This document shows, one piece after another, positions 35,981 to 44,258 of a DNA stretch of 64,000 nucleotides; positions within the stretch are counted from its first letter, which is position 1, and every line of letters starts with the position of its first letter. The notes under the pieces are model-generated. The model ran no database searches, was not told where the DNA came from, and saw only the letters and a list, made by a program, of their open reading frames with translations. The DNA is from Arthrobacter ipis (GTDB lineage: Bacteria; Actinomycetota; Actinomycetes; Actinomycetales; Micrococcaceae), in the NCBI RefSeq assembly GCF_014694315.1, contig NZ_JAAOXD010000003.1, positions 207,598-271,597 of the forward strand. Reading direction: 5' to 3'. The translations under genes and the position numbers were made by a program.

Positions 35981-36105
35981 GCAATCATCCTGACACCGGA
36001 ATGAGGTTTATTGCCTTGGCGGTCCGGCACGCGGACGGCCGGAACGGCCTGAGTAACGGCAGGTCTGGCGGGCAAGCGGCAGGGAAACGGCCCGGGAACG
36101 CAAAC

Positions 36106-36129
36106 GGCCCCGGTCCAGGGACCGGGGCC
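36106..36129 (-). terminator. Terminator of tRNA-Ser(GCT)
   Basis: GGCCCCGGTCC and GGACCGGGGCC form a perfect 11-bp stem 6 bases beyond the tRNA 3' end, followed on the minus strand by CGTTTGCG. Confidence 0.75.
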
Positions 36130-36134
36130 AAACG

Positions 36135-36222
36135 CGGAGACGGGGGGATTTGAACCCCCGGTGGAGTTGTGCCCCACACTTCATTAGCAGTGAAGCCCAT
36201 TCGGCCGCTCTGGCACGTCTCC
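36135..36222 (-). tRNA. tRNA-Ser(GCT)
   Basis: An 88-nt class II tRNA with long variable arm. Acceptor GGAGACG/CGTCTCC, anticodon stem-loop CTTCA-CTGCTAA-TGAAG (anticodon GCT), T arm GGGGG-TTCAAAT-CCCCC, discriminator G. CCA is not encoded. Confidence 0.97.
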
Positions 36223-36322
36223 AATTGCTATTCCTAGCCCACCAAGGATACGCAGAACCGGCCACCCAGTGCAAAACGGCCGGGGCGGCCCGCCAAAAAC
36301 GCGCCAGCTCCGGCAAACCACC

Positions 36323-36387
36323 GGAGCTTTTGTCCAGATAATGCGGGCTCAAGGGTCCCTAACTCGCGATATCTGGACGAAAACTCC
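36323..36387 (+). repeat. 65-bp palindromic repeat, copy C
   Basis: Starts GGAGCTTTTGTCCAGATA and ends TATCTGGACGAAAACTCC, with 18-bp arms carrying two mismatches. The interior reads ATGCGGGCTC then GTCCCTAACTCGCG. Same 65-bp length as copies A and B. It lies 50 bases past the prolyl oligopeptidase stop and upstream of tRNA-Ser. Confidence 0.9.
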
Positions 36388-36434
36388 ACGAAGACGACGC
36401 GGAAACTCCAGGAGACGACGCGAAAACTCCAGGA
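36381..36434. repeat. 21-22-bp tandem repeats flanking palindrome copy C
   Basis: AAACTCCACGAAGACGACGC (36381), AAACTCCAGGAGACGACGC (36403) and a partial AAACTCCAGGAGG (36424) follow each other directly. The first shares its AAACTCC with the right end of the 65-bp element, so the terminus seems to have been duplicated toward the neighbouring gene's stop. Confidence 0.8.
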
Positions 36435-36436
36435 GG

Positions 36437-38692
36437 TCAGGCCGTGCCTTCCGCCAGCGCCTTCCACAGGAAGTGCTGGCTGCGGCCCTGGAGCGCGGCG
36501 GCCTGCCGGTTGTCCGAGGCACCGGCATGCCCGCCCTCCAGCGCTTCGTGGAACCAGACGTTGGGGATGCCCATGGCCAGCATGCGCGCGGCCATCTTCC
36601 TGGCCTGCACGGGACCCACCCTGTCGTCGGACGTTGCGGTCCAGATGAAGGTGTCCGGATACTCCACGCCGTCCTTCAGCTGGTGGTACGGCGAGAAGGT
36701 CCTGATGAATTCCCAGTGCTCGGGCAGGTCGGGGTCGCCGTACTCGGCAATCCATGAGTGACCGGCCGACAGTTTGGTGTACCGGCGCATGTCCAGCAGC
36801 GGCACCCCGCAGGACACCGCACCGAACAGTTCGGGATACCGCGTCAGCATGTTGCCCACGAGCAGTCCGCCGTTGGAGCCGCCGACGCAGCCGAGACGCT
36901 CGCGGCTGGTGACGCCCCGGGAGATCAGGTCCCTGGCCACCGCGGCAAAGTCCTCGTAGGCGCGGTGCCGGTTTTCCTGCAGTGCGGCCCGGTGCCAGGA
37001 GGGGCCGTATTCCCCGCCGCCGCGGATGTTGGCCACAACATACACGCCACCCCGGCTGTGCCCCTCCGCAAGGCCGTCGCCGGGAACTGCGGCAGTCCGC
37101 CGCTCCAGCCACGCCCGGCCGATGGTGCCGCTGTACGCCGGCGTCCGCGAAACCTCGAAGCCGCCGTAGCCGGAAAGCTGGGTGGGGTTCTGCCCGTCGA
37201 GCACCAGGCCGCGTGCGGCCACCTGGAAGTACGGTACCTTCGTGCCGTCAGCGGAGACGGCGAAGTGCTGCTGCACCTCATAGTCCGCCTCATTGAAGAA
37301 CGACGGCGACGCCTTCACTTCCGCGTGGCTGCTCACCACGCCTGCCACTGGCGTTTCGCTGGAAGACCCGCCGGAAGTCCCGCCGTCGGCGGCGACCGTG
37401 GTGAATGTCCCGCGGGTCAGGGTGCCGCGGGTCAGGGTGCTGGGCGTCGTGAAGCCGGTGGCCACGAGCCAGAAGTCGTCCCCGCACCCGCCTTCCGCCT
37501 CGTCCTCGTCATCCACCGCGAAGGCATTGACATCGTGCAGCGGCGGGCAGGCATCGAGCAGCGAGGACCGCCACGAGTCGGCCGGATCCAGCACGCGGAT
37601 TTCCGAGGACACGTCCTTCAACAGGTTCAGCAGCAGGAAGTTCCGGGTCCAGCCCCAGGATTGCAGGGATGTGTGCGCGTCCGGGGCGAAGAGGACTGTC
37701 AGTTCGCGCTCACCGGACAGGTACGCGCGGAAATCAGCGGCGAGCAGGGAGCCTGCCGCGTAGGTGGTCCCGTTCACCGTCCAGTCACGCTGCGGCCTGA
37801 ACAGCAGCCACTCCCGGTGCACGCCCGAGTTCACGTCGGTGGGCACGTCCACCGGCACCCAGCCGCCGTCCTGCAGCACCGAGGTTCGGCGGTTGAAGAA
37901 GTCGATCCAGTCCACCGCGAACGTCCGCTCAAAGCCGGGCGTGGAGTCGTGGGCCACGATCGCCATCATGTGGTCCTCGGGGATCTCGAAGATGCGCGGC
38001 GCATCGCTCAGGGCCTGGCCCCGGCGCCACCGCACGGCGGTGCGGGCGTACGAGGACGCCGTGCGGGGGAGATCCTCTGCGGTGCTGGCGACCAGCAGCG
38101 TGTCCGCATCGAGCCACGAGACGTTTCCCTTCGCCGTCGGGAGATCAAAACCGCCGGCAGCGGGATCAACGAAGGCACGGGACTCGACGTCGAACTCGCG
38201 GTAGCGGTTGGCGTCGCCGCCGTCGGGGGAGAGCGCCACCAGGGCGCGCCGGTACGGCTGCCCGGGTTCCGGCCGGAGCAGGTTTGCGCCGTGGAAGACC
38301 CATTCCACCCCGTCGGCAGCCGCCAGGGCATCGACGTCGAGCAGGACGTCCCACTCCGGGGCATCAGTGCGGTAGCTGTCCCAGCTGGTGCGGCGCCACA
38401 GGCCCTTGGGGTTCTGCCGGTCCTTCCAGAAGTTGTAGTACCACTCGCCATGTTTGCTCACCATGGCGATCTTGTCCGTCGAGTCCAGCACCTCGAGGAT
38501 CTCGCCCTCGAGCCGGGCGTAGTCGGCGTCCTCCAGCAGATCCTGGGTGCGGGCATTCTGCTCGCGCACCCAGGCCAGCTGTTCCTCGCCGTAGATGTCC
38601 TCCAGCCAGATGTTCTCGTCAGTGGGCGCGGGCGCGGTCTCTGTGGGAGCGGCGCCGGACGCGGGGGCAGAATCAGCTGCGGTGGTGGTCAT
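36437..38692 (-). CDS. Prolyl oligopeptidase family serine peptidase (S9)
   Basis: A 751-residue cytoplasmic-type peptidase without signal peptide. Residues ~30-440 have the composition of the gating beta-propeller (NIWLEDIYGEEQLAWVREQN at the N-terminus is characteristic). The catalytic alpha/beta hydrolase domain has Ser606 in VGGSNGGLLVG, Asp in ATSDDRVGP and His in EGGHAGA. It cleaves short peptides after proline. Start ATG at 38692 fits the family N-terminus; the longer frame would overlap the divergent gene. Positions ~480-510 hold an unusual Thr/Ser/Gly insertion with a repeated TLTRGT. A 65-bp palindrome follows its 3' end. Confidence 0.93.
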   Translation of the reverse strand: MTTTAADSAPASGAAPTETAPAPTDENIWLEDIYGEEQLAWVREQNARTQDLLEDADYARLEGEILEVLDSTDKIAMVSKHGEWYYNFWKDRQNPKGLWRRTSWDSYRTDAPEWDVLLDVDALAAADGVEWVFHGANLLRPEPGQPYRRALVALSPDGGDANRYREFDVESRAFVDPAAGGFDLPTAKGNVSWLDADTLLVASTAEDLPRTASSYARTAVRWRRGQALSDAPRIFEIPEDHMMAIVAHDSTPGFERTFAVDWIDFFNRRTSVLQDGGWVPVDVPTDVNSGVHREWLLFRPQRDWTVNGTTYAAGSLLAADFRAYLSGERELTVLFAPDAHTSLQSWGWTRNFLLLNLLKDVSSEIRVLDPADSWRSSLLDACPPLHDVNAFAVDDEDEAEGGCGDDFWLVATGFTTPSTLTRGTLTRGTFTTVAADGGTSGGSSSETPVAGVVSSHAEVKASPSFFNEADYEVQQHFAVSADGTKVPYFQVAARGLVLDGQNPTQLSGYGGFEVSRTPAYSGTIGRAWLERRTAAVPGDGLAEGHSRGGVYVVANIRGGGEYGPSWHRAALQENRHRAYEDFAAVARDLISRGVTSRERLGCVGGSNGGLLVGNMLTRYPELFGAVSCGVPLLDMRRYTKLSAGHSWIAEYGDPDLPEHWEFIRTFSPYHQLKDGVEYPDTFIWTATSDDRVGPVQARKMAARMLAMGIPNVWFHEALEGGHAGASDNRQAAALQGRSQHFLWKALAEGTA

Positions 38693-38753
38693 GCGCCCAT
38701 CCAAACAACATCCCCGCTCAGCTAGCAAGTCACATGCCGATACTCTGGAAGGC

Positions 38754-40775
38754 GTGGTTATTTCGCAGAGCATCCGGACGGCGCTCATCGGCGCCGGTCC
38801 GAGGGGTACCAGCGTGCTGGAGCGGCTGCTCGCCAACTGGTCCGCCGCCCGCCCTGCCGGAGCCCGCCTGCACATCGACGTCATCGATCCGTTTCCGGCC
38901 GGCCCGGGGCACGTCTGGCAGCCCGGCCAGTCCCGCCTCTACCTGATGAACACGCAGTCGTTCTACCCCACGCTGGTTCCCGAGGACACGGGGCTGGCCG
39001 CGCCTTTGGCCGGCACCACCTTCGACCGCTGGCGGACAGTCCAGCAGCGCAGCCTCCTGCCGGAGCTCACCAATGACGAGCGGGCGGAGCTCGCCGTACT
39101 GGGATCCGGCGACTTCCCCAGCCGCGCCATCTACGGCCGCTACCTGCGGTCCACGGTCGAGGAGCTGCTCGCCGCGCTGCCCGACGGCGTCACGATCGAG
39201 ATGCACCAGGCGACGGCTACCGCTGCGCGCCGGCAACCGGACGGAAGGTTCGAGGTCGAACTGGACAGGGGCGGACTGGACGGCGGCGAACCCGACGGCG
39301 ACGAACCGGGCGGCGGCGAACCGGACGGCGGCGGGATCCTCACCGTCGATTCGGTGGTGCTCGCGCTGGGCCACCTCGCGTCCCGCCTCAGCCCGGAACA
39401 GCGCGAACTGCAGGCTGCCGCCGCCCAATTCGGCCTGCGCTACCTTCCGCCCGCCGTCCCGGCCGACGTCGACTGGAGCGTGATTCCAGCCCAGGAGCCG
39501 GTGCTTGTCCGCGGGATGGGTCTGAACTTCTTCGACGTAATGGGCCAGCTCACGGAGGGCCGGGGCGGGAAGTTCGTGGAGGCGGGGGACGCCCTCGAGT
39601 ACCTGCCCTCGGGCCAGGAGCCGATCATCTTCGCCGCGTCCCGGCGCGGAACGCCGTACCGGTCCAAGGCCACCCTCGCGGGCTACTACCCGGCGTCGGT
39701 CACGCTCCGCTACTTCACCGGGAAGGCACTGCAGAGGTTCGCGGCCGCCGGGATTGTTCCGGCATTCGACCACGACCTCTGGCCGCTGCTCCACCGGGAC
39801 GCGCTCTGGGCCTACTACACGACCCTGGTGCGCGCACAGCCGGACGCCGTACCGGACCACGCCGCGTTCCTCAAGGAGCTGGACGAGGCCCTGCACCCGC
39901 ATGCCCACAGCACCGGCCGGTGGGAAACGGACTTCAACGCTGTCGTCGGCCGCCATGTCCATCCGGCCAGCAGGCTGGACCTGCGCGGCCTGGCCGCCCC
40001 GCTGTCCGGGCGGAGCTTTGCTTCCCGTGCCGAGCTGGATGCCGCCGTCGTCGAGTATCTCGACGACGATGCCCGGCGCTCAGCGCTCGGCGAGGACGAC
40101 CCCGTCAAGATGGCCATCGGCGCGCTGCACCACGGCCGCGCCGTGCTGAAATCGGTGGTGGCCGACGGCGGGATCACCGATGAGTCGTGGGTCGCCGGCC
40201 TGCGGGGCTGGTTTGAGTCGCTGGTGGAGGGCCTGGCCAGCGGTCCTCCGGCGCTGCGCGCCGAGCAGCTGGCGGCTCTGGCACGCGCCGGAATTGTCAG
40301 CTTCGTGGGCCCGGACCCCAAGTTCGGCGTGGCGCGCGGGAAGCGCGCCTTCACCGCCGCCTCGCCGTGGGTTCGGGGCGGTGCCGCGGAAGCACACACG
40401 CTGGTGGAGGCGCTGGCACCGGCCAACCGGGTGGCCCTCAACGAGTCCCCGCTGCTGGAACAGCTCCTCGCCGACGGGCTCGTCCGGCCGCGCACCATGA
40501 TGACCGTGGAAGGCACCCCGGTGCAGTCCTCAGGTCTCGACGTCCAGCCGCACCCGTACCGGCCCGTTGCCGCGAACGGCGAGGTCACGGACCGGATGTA
40601 CGTGCTGGGGCTGCAGCTCTCGGCCACTCAGTGGGGAACGGCCATCGCCGCCGAGGCGGCCCAGCGGGCAGGTCCGGTGTACCCCAGCGGGCAGCGCACG
40701 CTCCGCGACGCCGACGAGATCGCCCGCGCCATCCTCGGCCTGCCCCCAAACGCTTCCTCAGCTCCCGTCGCCTGA
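38754..40775 (+). CDS. FAD/NAD(P)-binding protein
   Basis: A 673-residue flavoprotein-like protein of the FAD/NAD(P)-binding (PF13454-type) group. The N-terminal dinucleotide fold is TALIGAGPRGTSVLERLL; a second nucleotide-binding strand occurs before LALGHLASRLSPEQ; the C-terminal segment is DRMYVLGLQLSATQWGTAIAAE. Residues ~165-200 hold a Gly/Asp/Glu repeat (GGEPDG, GDEPGGGEPDGGG) inserted in the fold. The reaction is unknown; relatives include amine or amino-acid oxidising enzymes. GTG at 38754 is the best start, as no ATG precedes the dinucleotide fold without entering the divergent gene. The last codons lie in a 32-bp tandem repeat. Confidence 0.8.
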   Translation: MVISQSIRTALIGAGPRGTSVLERLLANWSAARPAGARLHIDVIDPFPAGPGHVWQPGQSRLYLMNTQSFYPTLVPEDTGLAAPLAGTTFDRWRTVQQRSLLPELTNDERAELAVLGSGDFPSRAIYGRYLRSTVEELLAALPDGVTIEMHQATATAARRQPDGRFEVELDRGGLDGGEPDGDEPGGGEPDGGGILTVDSVVLALGHLASRLSPEQRELQAAAAQFGLRYLPPAVPADVDWSVIPAQEPVLVRGMGLNFFDVMGQLTEGRGGKFVEAGDALEYLPSGQEPIIFAASRRGTPYRSKATLAGYYPASVTLRYFTGKALQRFAAAGIVPAFDHDLWPLLHRDALWAYYTTLVRAQPDAVPDHAAFLKELDEALHPHAHSTGRWETDFNAVVGRHVHPASRLDLRGLAAPLSGRSFASRAELDAAVVEYLDDDARRSALGEDDPVKMAIGALHHGRAVLKSVVADGGITDESWVAGLRGWFESLVEGLASGPPALRAEQLAALARAGIVSFVGPDPKFGVARGKRAFTAASPWVRGGAAEAHTLVEALAPANRVALNESPLLEQLLADGLVRPRTMMTVEGTPVQSSGLDVQPHPYRPVAANGEVTDRMYVLGLQLSATQWGTAIAAEAAQRAGPVYPSGQRTLRDADEIARAILGLPPNASSAPVA

Positions 40776-40866
40776 TCCCAAACGCGTCCTCAGCTCCTGC
40801 CGTTTGAGGGCGGACGCGTCCTCACTCCCGTCGCCTGAGCGCGGACGCGTCCTCAGCTCCCGGCGG
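40748..40866 (+). repeat. 31-32-bp tandem repeat (about four units) at the gene 3' end
   Basis: Blocks sharing ACGCGTCCTCAGCTCC (ACGCTTCC in the first) start at about 40750, 40782, 40814 and 40845. The first unit encodes the last residues of the FAD/NAD(P) protein; the other three are beyond its stop. Confidence 0.8.
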
Positions 40867-40893
40867 AGTGCCACCCCTCGGGCGAGCACAAAA

Positions 40894-40933
40894 ATGCCGG
40901 CCGGCAGCTTCCTGCGAAGCTGCCGGCCGGCAT
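40894..40933. terminator. Bidirectional terminator
   Basis: A perfect 18-bp stem, ATGCCGGCCGGCAGCTTC / GAAGCTGCCGGCCGGCAT, with a 4-base loop, preceded by AAAA. It separates the convergent FAD/NAD(P)-binding and VOC genes. Confidence 0.92.
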
Positions 40934-40951
40934 CCATTCAACCGAACGTAA

Positions 40952-41773
40952 CTACAGGGCGCCCTGTCCGCCGGTTTCGGCGTCGCCCGCGTTGCCCTGG
41001 CCCGTGTCGGCCACGAGCTTGAATCTCGCCCCGGTGGGGTCCGTCAGCGTGGCCAGCCGGCCGTGGGGTGTGTCATCCGGTCCGTCAAGGACCGTCGCAC
41101 CCAAACTGACGGCCTTGTCGATGGAAGCGTCAGCGTCCTCCACAGCGAAATAGACCACCCAGTTGGAGGGGACTTCGGAGGGAAGGTCGGCCGATGCGTC
41201 ATAAATCCCGGCTTTCGCCTCCCGGCCTGCGCCCAGGGTTGTGTACCGGAACTCCGGGGTGTCGCTCATGACGTCGGTGTCCCAGCCAAACACGTCCTGA
41301 TAGAACTTCACCGCGGCGGAGTAGTCCTTGGTGTGAAGCTCGTGCCAGGCCGGGGCGCCCGGCTCGCCAACAAGCTCGTAACCGCGCATCTCCCGCGGCT
41401 GCCACACACCAATCGCGGCGCCGGAAGCATCACCGAAGAACGCCATGTGGCCCTGTTCCGGGACGTCCATGGGCTCCATGTACACCTGGCCACCGTTTGC
41501 GGCCACCGCCGCGGCTGTGGCGGCGGCGTCGTCGGACCACAGGTAGGTGGACCACATGTCCGGCATAGCCTCCTGGCCCTCCTGCTTCTGCATGATGCCG
41601 GCGACGGTCTTGCCGTTCTTTTGGGCGGTGATGTAGCCGCCGTACTTTTCCTGGTCTCCGGTCTGGAAGTCCCAGCCGAACAGTTCGCCATAGAACTGTT
41701 TCGCCTGGTTGGCATCGGTGGTCATAAGGTCGACCCAGCAGGGGGCGCCGGGCGTGGGTTCGGGCGTAGGCAT
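40952..41773 (-). CDS. Two-domain VOC protein
   Basis: A 273-residue protein with two VOC modules in tandem. Module 1 (about 8-125) starts PCWVDLMTTDANQAKQFYGELFGW; module 2 (about 137-255) starts PAWHELHTKDYSAAVKFYQDVFGW and ends TLTDPTGARFKLV. This matches the large actinobacterial group of doubled glyoxalase/bleomycin-resistance-fold proteins, mostly of unknown substrate. The C-terminal tail (GQGNAGDAETGGQGAL) is disordered. It is monocistronic, ending in a strong terminator. Confidence 0.88.
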   Translation of the reverse strand: MPTPEPTPGAPCWVDLMTTDANQAKQFYGELFGWDFQTGDQEKYGGYITAQKNGKTVAGIMQKQEGQEAMPDMWSTYLWSDDAAATAAAVAANGGQVYMEPMDVPEQGHMAFFGDASGAAIGVWQPREMRGYELVGEPGAPAWHELHTKDYSAAVKFYQDVFGWDTDVMSDTPEFRYTTLGAGREAKAGIYDASADLPSEVPSNWVVYFAVEDADASIDKAVSLGATVLDGPDDTPHGRLATLTDPTGARFKLVADTGQGNAGDAETGGQGAL

Positions 41774-41889
41774 AGTCTGCTCCTGGTGTGGTTTGCGGGA
41801 CGTTCCCGCAGGTCATGGAGGTGCTACGGACAGAACCGACACTATGCCGGGGGGTGTGACAGTTTCAATGGGGGTGCGACGGGGTGCGC

Positions 41890-42021
41890 TCAGCGCTGGT
41901 CCGAGTATGACGTGCCCGGCTCCTGGTCGTCGTCGGCCTCGATCCACTCGGTGAAGTCCTTCAGCGACATGCACCAGTAGTAATCCGAGTAGCGCAGGCT
42001 CTGTTTTTCAGCCTTGCCCAT
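41890..42021 (-). CDS. 43-residue hypothetical protein
   Basis: A short frame too small for routine gene finding: it starts MGKAEKQSLRYSDYYWCMS and continues LKDFTEWIEADDDQEPG before ending SYSDQR. The composition (aromatic Tyr-Tyr-Trp core, acidic end) is protein-like, and GAGGT precedes the ATG. No known family is recognised. It would sit upstream of, and co-oriented with, the VOC gene, 116 bases away. It could be a non-functional open frame. Confidence 0.45.
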   Translation of the reverse strand: MGKAEKQSLRYSDYYWCMSLKDFTEWIEADDDQEPGTSYSDQR

Positions 42022-42235
42022 GACCTCGACCCCCACATGCAACGGTGGATGCGGAATCTCTCTCCCGCGGTCGCGGGATAGAGCGGTGCTGATACAAGTG
42101 AACGCCTTCCGGCAACGGCGCGCATCAGTGGCGCGTACTCGAATTCTGCCGGACAGGTACTCGGAGTACCTGTTTTCCGGCCCCCCGTCCGCACCCCTAC
42201 TTGCTGGTGGAGAGAGCCACTACTTGCCGACGCAA

Positions 42236-42277
42236 AAGGCCGGCCCAGCCAACCTTTCGATTGGCCCGGCCGGCCTT
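42236..42277 (-). terminator. Terminator of tRNA-Ser(TGA)
   Basis: AAGGCCGGCC (42236-42245) and GGCCGGCCTT (42268-42277) form a perfect 10-bp stem extended by partial pairing inside; on the minus strand TTTTGCG follows. It lies 47 bases beyond the tRNA 3' end. Between here and the 43-residue frame (42022-42235) no gene is seen. Confidence 0.85.
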
Positions 42278-42324
42278 CAAAATGACCGCCAGCGTAGTGC
42301 TTTCGCACGGCCCTGACTCCTGCG

Positions 42325-42412
42325 CGGAAGGTAAGAGATTCGAACTCTTGGTACGGGGTTACCGCACACTGGTTTTCAAGACCAGCTCCTTCGGCCGCTC
42401 GGACAACCTTCC
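42325..42412 (-). tRNA. tRNA-Ser(TGA)
   Basis: An 88-nt class II tRNA. Acceptor GGAAGGT/ACCTTCC, anticodon stem-loop CTGGT-CTTGAAA-ACCAG (anticodon TGA), long variable arm, T arm AAGAG-TTCGAAT-CTCTT, discriminator G. Confidence 0.97.
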
Positions 42413-42525
42413 CTAACTAGTAGTGTTTCATAGGCAGTTGGCTGCAACAAAAACCGCCGCGTGGCAGTTGTCGCCGCAGCACAGTATTTTTGGGGCAGGA
42501 ATCAGCTAGAAATCGGGAGTTCGCC

Positions 42526-43509
42526 ATGAAAGCCGTCTTTATCTCGGAGCCCGGCGGGCCGGAAGTTCTGGAAATCCGTGAAGTGCCGGCTCCCCAGCCG
42601 GGCCACGGTGAGGTCCTTATCGATGTTGTGGCGGCCGGCCTGAACCGCGCCGACGTCCAGCAGCGGAGGGGCTACTACCCGCCCCCGCCAGGTGCTTCGG
42701 AGATCCCCGGGCTGGAGGTGTCCGGCAGGATCGCGGGTTTCGGCCCCGGCGTCACCAAGCCGTTTTCCGTCGGAGACAAGGTAGTGGCGCTGCTGTCCGG
42801 CGGTGGCTATGCGCAGCAGGTCGCGGTGCCCTCGGAACAGGTGCTGAGGATTCCCGACGGCGTGGACCTGGTTACCGCTGCGGCCCTGCCTGAGGTGGCG
42901 GCAACCGTGTACTCAAACCTGGTCATGACGGCGCAGCTGCAGCCGGGGGAGACAGTCCTGATCCACGGCGCCACGGGAGGCATTGGCACCATGGCCATCC
43001 AACTGGCCAAGGCATTGGGGGCCACGGTGGCAGCCACCGCGGGCACCGACGAGAAAGTCAGTACCGCCAAGGCGTTCCTTGGCGCCGACATCGCCATCAA
43101 CTATGCGGAGGAAGACTTCGCCGAGAGCCTGCGTGCCCAAAACGGGGGCAAGGGTGCCGATGTCATCCTGGACGTCGTGGGCGCCAAGTACCTGCAGAAA
43201 AACGTTGACGCCCTGGCCGATTACGGCCGGCTCGTCGTCATCGGGCTGCAGGGAGGCGCCAAGGGCGAACTGGACCTCGGGCAGCTGCTGCGCAAGCGCG
43301 CGGCCATCGTGGCCACAGCGCTGCGACCCCGCCCTACAGCCGAGAAGGGTGTCATCATGACGGCGGTCAGGGACTCCGTGTGGCCCCTCGTTGCCGACGG
43401 GCGGATCCACCCGCTGGTGGCGAAGACCTTCCCGCTGGACCAGGCCAGGGCGGCCCACAAATACTTCGACTCCGGCGAGCACGTGGGCAAGGTCCTGCTG
43501 GTCATGTAG
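42526..43509 (+). CDS. NAD(P)H:quinone oxidoreductase, zeta-crystallin/PIG3-like
   Basis: A 327-residue zinc-independent medium-chain dehydrogenase/reductase. It begins MKAVFISEPGGPEVLEI; the family loop YYPPPPGASEIPGLEVSG is followed by the cofactor fold LIHGATGGIGTMAIQLAKALGATVAATAG. The tyrosine-rich YYPPPPG loop is the quinone-pocket signature of the PIG3 branch. It reduces quinones with NADPH in the cytoplasm. ATG at 42526 has GGGAG upstream. Monocistronic, preceding the PadR operon by 134 bases. Confidence 0.93.
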   Translation: MKAVFISEPGGPEVLEIREVPAPQPGHGEVLIDVVAAGLNRADVQQRRGYYPPPPGASEIPGLEVSGRIAGFGPGVTKPFSVGDKVVALLSGGGYAQQVAVPSEQVLRIPDGVDLVTAAALPEVAATVYSNLVMTAQLQPGETVLIHGATGGIGTMAIQLAKALGATVAATAGTDEKVSTAKAFLGADIAINYAEEDFAESLRAQNGGKGADVILDVVGAKYLQKNVDALADYGRLVVIGLQGGAKGELDLGQLLRKRAAIVATALRPRPTAEKGVIMTAVRDSVWPLVADGRIHPLVAKTFPLDQARAAHKYFDSGEHVGKVLLVM

Positions 43510-43535
43510 GGCCACACCCGGTGCAGTAGCGGTAG

Positions 43536-43620
43536 ATACTCAGTATTGCCACCCAGCGAAACACGGACTAGGCTCGGGGAATACGCAGTATGCACGCGTC
43601 TTGGGGGCGCGTGCATACTG
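43536..43620. promoter_or_regulatory. Operator cluster upstream of the padR gene
   Basis: ATACTCAGTAT (43536-43546) and ATACGCAGTAT (43581-43591) are near-palindromic copies 45 bp apart. The second overlaps a perfect 13-bp inverted repeat, CAGTATGCACGCG (43586-43598) / CGCGTGCATACTG (43608-43620), directly before the PadR start. This resembles ATAC/GTAT PadR operators and suggests autoregulation. Confidence 0.75.
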
Positions 43621-43643
43621 CCGACTTCCAGCCAAGGAGCCAG

Positions 43644-44258
43644 ATGTCCATCCGCCACAGCCTCCTCGCCCTCCTGCAGGACCAGCCACGTTACGGCTAC
43701 CAGCTCAGGGTCGAATTCGAAGACCGCACGGGCTCCACCTGGCCGCTGAACATCGGGCAGGTCTACACCACCCTCGACAGGCTGGATCGCGACGGCCTGG
43801 TCAGCAACGACGGCGGCGACGGCGAAGGCCACGTCGTGTACAGCATCACCGAAGCCGGCAGGGCGGAGGTCCAGGGCTGGTTCGCGACACCGGTGGAACG
43901 CAGCAACCCGCCGCGGAACGAGCTCGCCATCAAGCTGGCGCTGGCCGTCACCCTGCCCGGGGTGGACGTCGCAGCCATCATCCAGGCCCAGCGCACCGCT
44001 TCCATGCGTGCCCTGCAGGACTATACGAAGTCGCGGCGGGACACTGCGGCCAACCAGCGGGCGGCGGACACGGCCTGGCTGCTGGTGCTGGATTCGCTGA
44101 TCTTCCAGACCGAGGCCGAGATCCGCTGGCTGGATCTGTGCGAGGCCCGAATGCTGCAGCTCGCCCAGGCCTCCGGAGCGCGCAGCCACGTACGTAAACC
44201 GTCCAACGGGGTCACCGTGGAAGAGGCTACTCCGCTCACAGCCGAGAACCGCCGGTGA
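43644..44258 (+). CDS. PadR-family transcriptional regulator
   Basis: A 204-residue repressor with an N-terminal winged helix: SIRHSLLALLQDQPRYGYQL, then PLNIGQVYTTLDRLDRDGLV and the wing HVVYSITEAGR. The C-terminal half is a helical Vir-type dimerisation region. AAGGAG lies 5 bases before ATG 43644. Its stop overlaps the ABC gene start (GTGA), so the three genes form one operon. PadR proteins next to exporters usually repress them until a drug or antimicrobial compound binds. Confidence 0.94.
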   Translation: MSIRHSLLALLQDQPRYGYQLRVEFEDRTGSTWPLNIGQVYTTLDRLDRDGLVSNDGGDGEGHVVYSITEAGRAEVQGWFATPVERSNPPRNELAIKLALAVTLPGVDVAAIIQAQRTASMRALQDYTKSRRDTAANQRAADTAWLLVLDSLIFQTEAEIRWLDLCEARMLQLAQASGARSHVRKPSNGVTVEEATPLTAENRR

